DNA of 64,000 bases from QIAW01 sp035487295 (GTDB lineage: Bacteria > Acidobacteriota > Terriglobia > Terriglobales > Acidobacteriaceae): positions 124,001 through 188,000 of the forward strand of contig DATHMH010000001.1 of assembly GCA_035487295.1 (NCBI GenBank). The letters are read 5' to 3'. Below are positions 51,819-60,187 of the stretch, in pieces. The notes under the pieces were generated by a model that worked only from the letters and a program-made list of their open reading frames with translations, did not search any database and had not been told where the DNA came from. The first letter of the stretch is position 1, and each line of letters begins with the position of its first letter. Made by a program: the position numbers and the translations under genes.

Positions 51819-52118
51819 TCAAGAGGCGAGTGAACTGGGAGAACTGGATCGGGTGTAGGTGACCGGCGTGACCAGGTTCTTGAACTTTATCTTGCCGCCG
51901 GCGGCGCGAGCGGTAGAGTAGAGGCTCACCAGGACGCCCAGACCGCTGCTGTCAATGTAGCTCACTTGCCCCAGGTCCAAAACTACATTGGGGTTGAATT
52001 TCATGAGCTGCTGTACCTTTTCCCGCAGCTCTGAACCCTCAGGTCCGGCGACAATTTGGCCTTGGCAGGCCAAAGTTACGGTTCCATCCGACGTCTGTGT
52101 ACCAAATGATAATGTCAT
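51819..52118 (-). CDS. STAS-domain anti-anti-sigma-factor-like protein
   Basis: 99 residues from ATG 52118 (AGGAG ten bases upstream). The SpoIIAA-like core is clear: TLACQGQIVAGPEGSELREK, NVVLDLGQVSYIDSSGLGVL with the phosphorylatable Ser in the IDSSG motif, and AAGGKIKFKNL. The last ~16 residues (VTYTRSSSPSSLAS) are unlike the family; another frame continues to 51781 with a helix-like TRLLKLSRLG, so a late frameshift is possible. It should bind an RsbW-like kinase; none is nearby. Confidence 0.85.
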   Translation of the reverse strand: MTLSFGTQTSDGTVTLACQGQIVAGPEGSELREKVQQLMKFNPNVVLDLGQVSYIDSSGLGVLVSLYSTARAAGGKIKFKNLVTPVTYTRSSSPSSLAS

Positions 52119-52200
52119 AACCGGTCTTCTCCTGGTGCTCCCTGACGCGTACATATCCTAGGCGATAACCGGTTCTGGTTCAAGTTTGGTGTTAAGGTTT

Positions 52201-52977
52201 TTATTTTAGCGCTCCCGGTATGGCAGGTTTGGATGTTTCACCGGGCAAAATTGCGGAGTGCTCCAGTTTCAGTGCAACTCCGGTCAGCTTCAGGCGGCGG
52301 GACTCGTGCAGATAAAATGCCACCATCTTTGCAGCCGCTGCGTAGTCCAAACCTTCATGACGAATATTGGAGATGCAGTTGCGTTCCGCATCGGTACGGC
52401 CTGGCTGCGGCGACCAGGTGACGTAGACACCCAGACTGTCGGGCGAACTCAGCCCCGGCCGCTCGCCGATGAGCACCACGGAAGTCCTGGCCTCGAGCGC
52501 TGCTCCGATGGAATCGCCAATCGCCACTCGTCCCTGCTCGACCACGCACACTGGAGCGATAGACCACGAGCTGCGATCGAGCAGCGGAAGCACTGCATCG
52601 AGCAGCGCCAGCGCGTGCCGGTTAACGGCCAGCGCCGAGAGACCATCGGCAATCACAAACACAACATCACAGGGAGATGTGGCAAGCTCAGCTGCTGATT
52701 CTGGAGCAAGCCTGCGGCCAAGATCAGGATGACGAAGATAGCTTGCGCGGTCGGGAGCGGCGCTTCTGAGTGCGCAGCAGGGCAGGTTGCGCCGGCGCAA
52801 TCCATCAAGAAGCGAATCCACGTCGAGCGCGGCATGCACAGCATCGCGGGCCTGTGCGTGAGCGAGCTGGAAATCGAGTATCTCGCGGGTGGCGACGGCC
52901 GATCCTGCTTTGCCCAGAGCGACGCGGGCGGGAGTGTAATGCCGCAGGTCTGGCTTGGGCGTCTTAGTTATCGTCAT
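52201..52977 (-). CDS. eutC: Ethanolamine ammonia-lyase small subunit
   Basis: 258 residues from ATG 52977, overlapping the eutB stop by 4 bases. Family motifs: YTPARVALGKAGSAVATREI, LDFQLAHAQARDAVHAALD, DVVFVIADGLSALAVNRHAL, VVLIGERPGLSSPDSLGVYV, RNCISNIRHEGLDYA. With EutB it forms the adenosylcobalamin-dependent enzyme turning ethanolamine into acetaldehyde and ammonia. No microcompartment shell, EutA reactivase or aldehyde dehydrogenase gene is in the window, so any such function is elsewhere or absent. Confidence 0.94.
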   Translation of the reverse strand: MTITKTPKPDLRHYTPARVALGKAGSAVATREILDFQLAHAQARDAVHAALDVDSLLDGLRRRNLPCCALRSAAPDRASYLRHPDLGRRLAPESAAELATSPCDVVFVIADGLSALAVNRHALALLDAVLPLLDRSSWSIAPVCVVEQGRVAIGDSIGAALEARTSVVLIGERPGLSSPDSLGVYVTWSPQPGRTDAERNCISNIRHEGLDYAAAAKMVAFYLHESRRLKLTGVALKLEHSAILPGETSKPAIPGALK

Positions 52978-54344
52978 GGCGTGGTTTGAATTGTTGCGCC
53001 CGCCGGCAGCAGTGCCTGCACCGTGAGCTGGCGCGATTCGCCGCCGGCCAGCCACGCTTCGAATTCTGGGGCGGGGCGCAACCCTAACACCGAGCGCAGG
53101 TAGAGAGCATCATGGAACGACGTGCTCTGGTAGTTCAGCATGATGTCGTCAGCTCCCGGGACCCCCATAATGTAATTCACTCCGGCCACGCCCAGCAGAG
53201 TGAGCAGCGTATCCATATCGTCCTGGTCGGCTTCGGCGTGGTTGGTGTAGCAGACATCGCAGCCCATGGGCAGGCCCAGCAGCTTTCCGCAGAAGTGGTC
53301 TTCCAGCCCGGCGCGTATGATCTGCTTGCCGTCATAAAGATACTCAGGGCCAATAAAGCCTACGACAGTATTGACCAGCATCGGCCGGTAGCGGCGCGCT
53401 ACGGCGTAGGCGCGCGCTTCCAGCGTCTGCTGATCGCAACCATGGTGCGCTCCCGCCGAGAGGGCACTGCCCTGGCCGGTCTCAAAGTACATCAGGTTAT
53501 CGCCGATTGTGCCGCGATGCAATTCACGCGCCGCCTGATGCGCTTCATCGAGCAGGGCCAGATTGATGCCGAAAGATGTGTTGGTCGCTTCGCTTCCCCC
53601 GATGGATTGGAAGACGAGGTCAACCGGCGCCCCCTGTCGCAAGGCTTGCATCTGGGTGGTGACGTGGGCCAGCACACAGCTCTGGGTGGGGATTGCGTAT
53701 TTTTCGCGAGCATGTTCGATCAGCCGTAACAAAGTAACGACCGTCGCCACGTTGTCGCTGACTGGATTGATGCCAATGACGGCGTCGCCCGAACCGAGCG
53801 AGAGCCCATCAACAATCGATGCGGCAATTCCGACCGGATCGTCGGTAGGATGATTGGGTTGCAGGCGCGTCGAAAGTCTGCCGGGCAGTCCTACCGTGGT
53901 GCGGAAGCGGGTCACCACGCGAATCTTGCGGGCCACGGCGATCAGGTCTTGCGCCAGCATAAGCTTCGATACAGCAGCCGCCATCTCAGGCGTTATTCCG
54001 GATGCGAGCGCCGCGAGCACGTCGCTGGTGGCCTCGTCACTCAGCAGCCAATCGCGGAACTCACCCACGGTTAGTGACGCAATGGGCGCGAAGGCGGCGG
54101 CGTCATGTAGATCGACGATCAGCCGGGTGACCTCGTCGGATTCGTAAGGGATGATTGCTTCTTTGAGAAACTGGTCAAGCGGCACATCTGCCAGCGCCAG
54201 CCGCGCCGCTACACGTTCTTCCGCGCTGCGGGCGCTGATGCCCGCCAGTTCATCCCCCGATCGCGCCGGCGATGCTTTGGCCAGTACATCTTTCAGGCTG
54301 GCAAAGCTGTAAGTAGCGCCGCGAATGGTTTGACTGAGAGACAT
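52974..54344 (-). CDS. eutB: Ethanolamine ammonia-lyase large subunit
   Basis: 456 residues, normal size. Conserved EutB stretches are visible: RTTVGLPGRLSTRLQPNHPT, FQSIGGSEATNTSFGINL, ETGQGSALSAGAHHGCDQQT, and CYTNHAEADQDDMD. The large subunit holds the active site and substrate-binding residues for B12-dependent deamination. It starts 13 bases after the stop of the VWFA gene at 54358-56214 on the same strand, an arrangement that suggests cotranscription. Other compounds could be substrates, but the family is narrow. Confidence 0.95.
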   Translation of the reverse strand: MSLSQTIRGATYSFASLKDVLAKASPARSGDELAGISARSAEERVAARLALADVPLDQFLKEAIIPYESDEVTRLIVDLHDAAAFAPIASLTVGEFRDWLLSDEATSDVLAALASGITPEMAAAVSKLMLAQDLIAVARKIRVVTRFRTTVGLPGRLSTRLQPNHPTDDPVGIAASIVDGLSLGSGDAVIGINPVSDNVATVVTLLRLIEHAREKYAIPTQSCVLAHVTTQMQALRQGAPVDLVFQSIGGSEATNTSFGINLALLDEAHQAARELHRGTIGDNLMYFETGQGSALSAGAHHGCDQQTLEARAYAVARRYRPMLVNTVVGFIGPEYLYDGKQIIRAGLEDHFCGKLLGLPMGCDVCYTNHAEADQDDMDTLLTLLGVAGVNYIMGVPGADDIMLNYQSTSFHDALYLRSVLGLRPAPEFEAWLAGGESRQLTVQALLPAGATIQTTP

Positions 54345-54357
54345 AGCCTCAGGGTCC

Positions 54358-56214
54358 CTAGCGTCGAATGAGCTGCGGGAGCGGAAGCGGCAATGCGATC
54401 TTGCCGGTTGCGGTGCCGATCAGCCCGCTGCGATTGTCGCGGACAGCAAGCCGCAAAAGATAACTCCCAGTGGGCAATACGATCTGGTTTTTGCAAGGAA
54501 AACCGGACTGCAAAATTCTCTCATAAGTTTCCGGGTGCAGAGAAGACTTTACGGTACTCGTGACTGAGTTCACCAGCTTGCCTTTTTCGCTATACGCCTG
54601 CACCAGGCAATCCACACTGGCATGTTCCAATCCATCGCTTCCGCGTTCAAACACAACCGCGTGTGGATCAATTCCGTAACTAAGGCTGATCTGGTTTGAG
54701 ATTTCTTCCGAAGACGAAGATACATCGGCCCGGAAGAACAGACCTGTGGAATTTGGATGATCGAGGTTCAGCGCATCATTGAGCTCGAGTTCGCGCAGAT
54801 GAGATCCCTGGCTGGTCTTCTCTTGTGGGTCAGCCGCATAATATCCTGGGCGATATCGCAGCCCGATTCCTTGACGATCAACCTTGACCTGCAACTTGCG
54901 GAATTTGCCGTTCCAGTCCTTGTTCTCAGGATAATATCCCAACGTGTAATAGGTTGAGCCATCGTTCACGCTATCGCGAATCGCTCCGTCGATGTCATTG
55001 CGATTGTAGTAGGCCTTGCCGCCGGTTTCTTCGGCAAGCGAATCCATGGCACTGTGTGTTTCAACGAGCTGGTTCGAAGCGTTGGCCAATGCATTTTCCA
55101 TCCGTTGGCCTGTTGCAAGAGTCCGGCCAAGACTGTCTGTGCCGTCGTTGGCGGCGTTGAAGTAATCGGAGCCCATAAGTCCGCGCGCGTCGACCGGGTA
55201 GACGGCGATTTGAGAATCGGTAAGCACCTGCGCCGTTTTTTCGATCTCTCTTTGATAACTCCGGGTGCCCGCAAACGTACCGCCGGGGGATGAGATGTTG
55301 TCCTTTGGGCTTATGGAGAGAGGGAACGCTTCTGTGACCCAGATAAGGTTCTTCCTGCATTGGTATCCCGCAAGCGAATGGGCTATTGCCAGCAGCGCGT
55401 CCAGGGTGTAGCGAACCCGCAGGTCGGTCTGGAAGCTGGTTCGTTCCTGTTCGAAGTCCTGGATGGCCTGTATCATTTCCGGCGTTATTCCCTGTTGCGT
55501 CTCAAGATAGCCGGGAGGAAAAACCTTTGCCTCCGCGTCGCCGGAAGGATTGTCGAGCAGCGCAGAAGAGTGCAAGCTCACTCTATTGATCGCGTCTTTA
55601 AGAATATTAGGATCGGTTGTGAAGTCCTGTATGATCCGGAGCTTCTGTCCCAACGTGTAAACCGCCATAGGTTGATTGCCGGGCATGGTTTGCAGATAGT
55701 GCAGCATCTTATCCCGCACGTACGCCTGGTTGGGCACGGTGGTATTCAATGCGTCCAGCACAATTACATTGAGGGAACTGGCCGGTGGAAATTGCGGGAT
55801 GTTAGTAAACACATGCGGCGGCAACGGCGGAAATTTAGATTTGGGATCTGCCGTGACCGGACGCTGAAACCCGAAAGCGCGAATCTTCTGCGGTTTGCCA
55901 TTTTCCAGGACCGTGAAGTCTTCGGGCTTGAGGTCGAGGAGCGCATGCCCCTGGGCATCGGTTGCCACTACTGCGATCATGACCAGACGGGTGGTCACCT
56001 TCAGGACCATTGCCGATTCCAGGGCCGTCGCAGGTTCTCCTGCCTGCGGCGCCGGCTGTGGCTTTGACGATGAACTTTGCGGAGAACTGGACAACGACGG
56101 GACCTGTGATTGCGCAGGGGGACTGGTTTGATTTTGCGCCTGCTGGTAAGCAAAGGCGACAACGGAAAACATCAGGCTCAACAAGATCAGACGGCAGGCC
56201 GATAATGCGCGCAA
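54358..56214 (-). CDS. Exported VWFA-related domain protein (acidobacterial TIGR03436 type), copy 1
   Basis: 618 residues. Start TTG 56214, with AAGGAG six bases upstream; the paralog at 56331 has the same layout. Signal peptide MRALSACRLILLSLMFSVVA. After a Gln/Pro/Ser linker come ATVLRVTTRLVM-like LKVTTRLVMIAVVATDAQGH and LKPEDFTVLENGKPQKIRAF, then a VWFA-like fold (SLNVIVLDALNTTVPNQAYV; metal site altered to DALNT) and IWVTEAFPLSISP. A C-terminal beta domain (~500-610) shows YTLGYYPENKDWNGKFRKLQ and LPTGSYLLRLAVRDNRSG. Function unknown; likely periplasmic or surface protein binding. Confidence 0.88.
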   Translation of the reverse strand: MRALSACRLILLSLMFSVVAFAYQQAQNQTSPPAQSQVPSLSSSPQSSSSKPQPAPQAGEPATALESAMVLKVTTRLVMIAVVATDAQGHALLDLKPEDFTVLENGKPQKIRAFGFQRPVTADPKSKFPPLPPHVFTNIPQFPPASSLNVIVLDALNTTVPNQAYVRDKMLHYLQTMPGNQPMAVYTLGQKLRIIQDFTTDPNILKDAINRVSLHSSALLDNPSGDAEAKVFPPGYLETQQGITPEMIQAIQDFEQERTSFQTDLRVRYTLDALLAIAHSLAGYQCRKNLIWVTEAFPLSISPKDNISSPGGTFAGTRSYQREIEKTAQVLTDSQIAVYPVDARGLMGSDYFNAANDGTDSLGRTLATGQRMENALANASNQLVETHSAMDSLAEETGGKAYYNRNDIDGAIRDSVNDGSTYYTLGYYPENKDWNGKFRKLQVKVDRQGIGLRYRPGYYAADPQEKTSQGSHLRELELNDALNLDHPNSTGLFFRADVSSSSEEISNQISLSYGIDPHAVVFERGSDGLEHASVDCLVQAYSEKGKLVNSVTSTVKSSLHPETYERILQSGFPCKNQIVLPTGSYLLRLAVRDNRSGLIGTATGKIALPLPLPQLIRR

Positions 56215-56241
56215 GGGAGGCTCCTTGATTGTTGAAATGCA

Positions 56242-56254
56242 AATCTTATCAAGG
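56242..56254 (-). promoter_or_regulatory. Candidate extended -10 shared by the two VWFA paralogs (copy 1)
   Basis: On the minus strand CCTTGATAAGATT, containing TG-A-TAAGAT, an extended -10 shape. It is 28 bases upstream of the TTG start. The same sequence at the same distance precedes the paralog (58249-58261). A clear -35 is not seen. Confidence 0.4.
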
Positions 56255-56330
56255 GTCGGTCTTCGGGGGAAATCAATATAAGGTTAAAGCCATGGCGGGC
56301 GTTGCTCAGCTTCCAGCCATGGGTATCATG

Positions 56331-58220
56331 TTACTGCACCTTGGCTTCAGTAAGTTTAGGCACGTTGACTTTGGCGTTGGCAGTTCCGATCAGTCCCGTG
56401 CGGTTGTCGCGCACCGCAAGCCGAAGCAGGTAGTTTCCAGCCGGCAACGCGATCTCAGACTTGCAGGGAAGACCAGACTTCAGGACCTTCTGGAACGTCT
56501 CCTGCTTCATAGCGGCTTTTACCGTACTGCCGCCTGAATTCACCGGTTTGCCATTTTCGTCGAAAGCCTGCACTACACATTCCACATCCGCGTGCTCTGT
56601 GCCATCCTCGCCATGTTCCACCCTCAGAGCGTGCAGATCAACCGCATACCCAATCGTCACGTTGCCTTTGCCGGGCTCGGAGGGCGGCATGACTTGCGCC
56701 TCAAAAAACAGGGCTGTCGAAACCGGATGATCCAGGTTCAGGGCGTCCCCAAGCTCTCGCGCCCTCTGTTTCTCATCTTCTTTGAGGTAAGCCGCCGGAT
56801 CAGACGCGTAATATCCCAGGCGATAGCGGAGCGTAACGCCGTGACGTTCTACTTTCACCTGTATCTTGCGGAACTTCCCGTCCCATTCTTTGTTATCGGG
56901 ATAGTATCCCAACATGTAGTAGGTAGAGCCGTCGCTGATGCCATCGCGGACCGCTCCGTCAAGATCGTTGCGGTTATAGTAGGCTTTGCCGCCGGTGCGG
57001 TCGGCCAGCAGGTCCATCGCGTCGTGAGCCGCAAAAAGACTGGATGATTCCTGCTGCAGCGCGCTTCCGAGCTGTATGCCCCCTGTCCGGGCCACGCCCA
57101 AGCGGCCGAAGCGGTCGGCGCCAGTGCTGACCCCCGAAAAGCTGCCGGGAGGTTCGAGTCCCCGGGGATCAACCGGATAGATTGCGACCTGGGCGTCAGT
57201 CAGCAACTCAGCGGTCTTGCTGAGGTCGTCAGAATAGTGCCGCGTGCCGGCGAATTCCGCGCCCCGATGTACCGAGGTATCGGGACTGATGGCAAACGGA
57301 AATGCTTCCGAAATCCAGATGAGATTCTTCCTTCCCTGATATCCCTCGAGCCAATGCCCAATCGATTGCAGCGCGTCGAGTGTATAGCGAACACGCAAGT
57401 CGGTCTGGACCGCGGTGCGCTCCGCTTCAAACCTCTCAATCGATTCCTGCACGTCAGGCGGCAGGTCAGCAGGAATCATACGAGGGAGCACCTGTTCCTC
57501 TGCGCTGACGGAATTGTCGAGGAGTGGGGAAAGTTGCCCGTTTGCCTTCCTGACTGCTTCCTTGAGGATATTAGGGTCGATGGTGAAGTCCTGTAGCATC
57601 CGCAGCTTCTCTCCCAGCGTGAAAACCGCCGTGGGTGAATCCGAGGGCATGGTTTCGAGGTAGTGCAGCATCTTCTGGCGGGCGTATGACTGATTCGTAA
57701 GCGGGGTGTTCAGTGCATCCAGCAGGATGACGTTCAATGAGCTGCTGAGCTGGAATTGCGGAATATTCGTGAAGACGTTTGCCGGCAGAGCCGGTCTTTC
57801 AGTTTGAGCAGCTTTAGGCGGGGAGGACAGAGGATGTTGAAATCCAAAAGCCCGTACCTTCTGCGGTTTACCATCTTCCAGCACGGTGAAGTCCCTGGAT
57901 TCAAGATCGAAGACAGCGTGGCCGTGTGAATCTGTGGCCACAACGTCAAGCATCACGAGACGAGTCGTAACCCTGAGAACCGTCGCAGATTCGTAGGCGG
58001 CCCCAGACTGCATGGTTTGCACCGCTGCAAGTGGCTTGTTCGTCTTAGAAGTTTCCGCCGGTTGCCCTTGAGGTAACGCTGGGCTCGCTTGATTCCCACT
58101 TTGCGCCGGCGGTGAGGAAGCAGCCGGAGCAGCCTCGGCAGGCGTCTGCTGGCCGGAATTGGCGCTGAAAGGAAACGTCAGGCAAACGAGAAAGAGAGCA
58201 GCGGCAGATAGCTTGCGCAA
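56331..58220 (-). CDS. Exported VWFA-related domain protein (acidobacterial TIGR03436 type), copy 2
   Basis: 629 residues from TTG 58220, eight bases after AAGGAG; chosen because the paralog uses the same site and because the extension to 58487 has no signal character. N-terminal MRKLSAAALFLVCLTFPFSA signal. The same order of domains as copy 1: ATVLRVTTRLVMLDVVATDS, LESRDFTVLEDGKPQKVRAF, VWFA-like SLNVILLDALNTPLTNQSYA, IWISEAFPFAISPD, and C-terminal YMLGYYPDNKEWDGKFRKIQ, LPAGNYLLRLAVRDNRTG. The two copies are a tandem duplication that has diverged at the ends. Copy 1 and eutBC lie downstream on the same strand. Confidence 0.88.
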   Translation of the reverse strand: MRKLSAAALFLVCLTFPFSANSGQQTPAEAAPAASSPPAQSGNQASPALPQGQPAETSKTNKPLAAVQTMQSGAAYESATVLRVTTRLVMLDVVATDSHGHAVFDLESRDFTVLEDGKPQKVRAFGFQHPLSSPPKAAQTERPALPANVFTNIPQFQLSSSLNVILLDALNTPLTNQSYARQKMLHYLETMPSDSPTAVFTLGEKLRMLQDFTIDPNILKEAVRKANGQLSPLLDNSVSAEEQVLPRMIPADLPPDVQESIERFEAERTAVQTDLRVRYTLDALQSIGHWLEGYQGRKNLIWISEAFPFAISPDTSVHRGAEFAGTRHYSDDLSKTAELLTDAQVAIYPVDPRGLEPPGSFSGVSTGADRFGRLGVARTGGIQLGSALQQESSSLFAAHDAMDLLADRTGGKAYYNRNDLDGAVRDGISDGSTYYMLGYYPDNKEWDGKFRKIQVKVERHGVTLRYRLGYYASDPAAYLKEDEKQRARELGDALNLDHPVSTALFFEAQVMPPSEPGKGNVTIGYAVDLHALRVEHGEDGTEHADVECVVQAFDENGKPVNSGGSTVKAAMKQETFQKVLKSGLPCKSEIALPAGNYLLRLAVRDNRTGLIGTANAKVNVPKLTEAKVQ

Positions 58221-58248
58221 GGGAGGGACTCCTTGAGGACTGAGACAC

Positions 58249-58261
58249 AATCTTATCAAGG
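58249..58261 (-). promoter_or_regulatory. Candidate extended -10 shared by the two VWFA paralogs (copy 2)
   Basis: CCTTGATAAGATT on the minus strand, 29 bases before the TTG start at 58220, identical to the element at 56242-56254. Conserved spacing argues for function rather than leftover similarity. Confidence 0.4.
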
Positions 58262-58515
58262 CTTCATCTTGAAAGGAAATTAATAGGGTGTAAGAGCATT
58301 GGTGGGATTGCCCGCTGCAATATACGCTGTTTCGGAAGCCGTCGCTCCGCACAATGGGCGGCAATCCGATCCACACTTCATCCGGCTGTTGAAACATTGC
58401 TGTATCCCGTTCCTGCAATGCTTCAGTTTTCGATGTTGTTGCCGCGTGAACATTTAGGCCAGTGGGATTATTGGACAACAAGTTCACAGCTATTTGTTCT
58501 AAACTGAAACCAAGT

Positions 58516-60186
58516 ATGGCTAAGCCGATTTTACTGAGCGTGGATGACGATTCGGATGTCTTGCGGGCCGTTGAACGCGACCTGCGTTCGCATTACGGCG
58601 CTGAATACCGCGTCCTGGTGAGCGATGCTCCCGAAGCGGCCCTCGACCTGGTAAAGCAGTTGAAGGTACGTAATGACAGCGTGGCCTTGTTTCTTGCCGA
58701 TCAGCGTATGCCCAAGATGGATGGTGTGGGATTTCTGCGGGAGGCAATGCAGGTCTTTCCTCAGGCCAAGCGAGCGTTGCTCACTGCGTACGCAGATACA
58801 AACGCCGCTATCAGCGCTATCAACGAAGTCAACATCAATTACTTTTTCTTGAAGCCCTGGGACCCGCCGGAAGAGCATCTTTATCCGCAGTTGGACGACT
58901 TGCTCGATGATTGGCAAGCTTCCTATCGCCCGGCATTTCAGGGAATCCAAGTGCTTGGGACCCGTTGGTCTCCGCGGTCATACGAGTTACGAGATTTTTT
59001 GGCCCGCAATCGGGTTCCATATCAGTGGATCGACGTTGAACTTTCCGCCAATGATCCGGAAACCAAGCGGCTTCTCGAGGCTTTAGGCCCGGAAGCGGCC
59101 AATCTGCCGGTCGTGCTCTTTCCTGACGGAACCAGGCTCCTGGAGAGCGCGCCGGCGGAAGTTGCACAAAAGGTCGGGTTGCGCACGCGAGCGCAAACCA
59201 GCTTTTATGATTTGGCAATCGTTGGCGGAGGGCCCGCAGGTCTTGCTGCGGCTGTTTACGGCGCGTCCGAAGGCTTGCACACGGTGATGATTGAACGGGA
59301 AGCGCCGGGCGGCCAGGCAGGAATGAGTTCACGTATCGAAAACTATCTTGGTTTTCCCAACGGTCTCAGCGGCGGCGATCTGGCCCGGCGCGCGGTTGTG
59401 CAAGCCCAGCGCTTTGGCGTGGAAATTCTGTCGCCGCAGGAGGCCATGAGTGTGCGAACGGAGGGATCTTATCGCATCCTCAAGTTGGCGGACGGGAGCG
59501 AGCTTTCATGCCACGCTTTGATGATCGCGACCGGAGTGCAGTGGCGGCGCCTGGAGGCGCCCGGGATCGACAGGCTGCAGGGCGCCGGCGTCTACTATGG
59601 CGGCGGCGCCACGGAAGCGCTTTCCTGCAAGGGTGAAACCGTCTACGTCATAGGAGGCGCGAATTCTGCCGGCCAGGCAGCAATGAACTTCGCCAGATAC
59701 GCGGACCGGGTTGTCATTCTTGTGCGCGGAAGCTCCCTGGCTAGCTCCATGTCGCAATATCTGATTGATCAGATCAAGGAGACACCGAACATTCAGTTGT
59801 GGGCTCATGCCAGTGTGGCTGAGGTGCATGGTGAAACGCACCTGGAAGAGGTTTCAGTTCTTTGCTCCGACACAAATAAGGTCGAGCGTGTGCCGGCAAA
59901 TGCCATGTTCATCTTTATCGGGGCATTGCCGAGAACTGACTGGTTGGCGGACGTAGTTGAGAGAGACGACCGCGGCTTCATTCTGACCGGTCCCGATCTC
60001 ATATGGGAAGGGAAGCGCCCCAAGGGATGGACTCTGGATAGAGACCCCTTTCTGCTGGAGACCAACATTCCCGGTCTTTTCGCGGTGGGAGATGTGCGCC
60101 ATGGTTCCGTAAAGCGGGTCGCGTCCGGAGTTGGCGAGGGATCTGTGGCTGTGCAGTTCATTCATCAGTATTTGAGCAAGGTATAG
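58516..60186 (+). CDS. Receiver domain fused to glutaredoxin-like and thioredoxin-reductase-like flavoprotein
   Basis: 556 residues from ATG 58516. Residues 1-125 are a receiver (Asp62 in FLADQRMPKMDG; Lys113 in FLKPWD). Residues ~143-220 resemble a glutaredoxin/thioredoxin fold, but the usual CPxC is SPRS (152-155). Residues ~228-550 are an FAD/NAD(P)H reductase of the thioredoxin reductase group: FAD motif AIVGGGPAGLAAAVYGAS, second dinucleotide motif VIGGANSAGQAAMNFAR, and FAD-binding GDVRHGSVKRVASGVG. The redox CxxC that would sit before the second motif is absent (YYGGGATEA). So it probably binds FAD and NAD(P)H but cannot reduce thioredoxin by the normal route. The gene ends one base before the partner kinase. 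Confidence 0.9.
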   Translation: MAKPILLSVDDDSDVLRAVERDLRSHYGAEYRVLVSDAPEAALDLVKQLKVRNDSVALFLADQRMPKMDGVGFLREAMQVFPQAKRALLTAYADTNAAISAINEVNINYFFLKPWDPPEEHLYPQLDDLLDDWQASYRPAFQGIQVLGTRWSPRSYELRDFLARNRVPYQWIDVELSANDPETKRLLEALGPEAANLPVVLFPDGTRLLESAPAEVAQKVGLRTRAQTSFYDLAIVGGGPAGLAAAVYGASEGLHTVMIEREAPGGQAGMSSRIENYLGFPNGLSGGDLARRAVVQAQRFGVEILSPQEAMSVRTEGSYRILKLADGSELSCHALMIATGVQWRRLEAPGIDRLQGAGVYYGGGATEALSCKGETVYVIGGANSAGQAAMNFARYADRVVILVRGSSLASSMSQYLIDQIKETPNIQLWAHASVAEVHGETHLEEVSVLCSDTNKVERVPANAMFIFIGALPRTDWLADVVERDDRGFILTGPDLIWEGKRPKGWTLDRDPFLLETNIPGLFAVGDVRHGSVKRVASGVGEGSVAVQFIHQYLSKV

Positions 60187-60187
60187 C

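Noticed and set aside
58221..58487. N-terminal extension of VWFA copy 2
   Set aside because: No signal peptide at that start; the paralog and the AAGGAG site place the start at TTG 58220.
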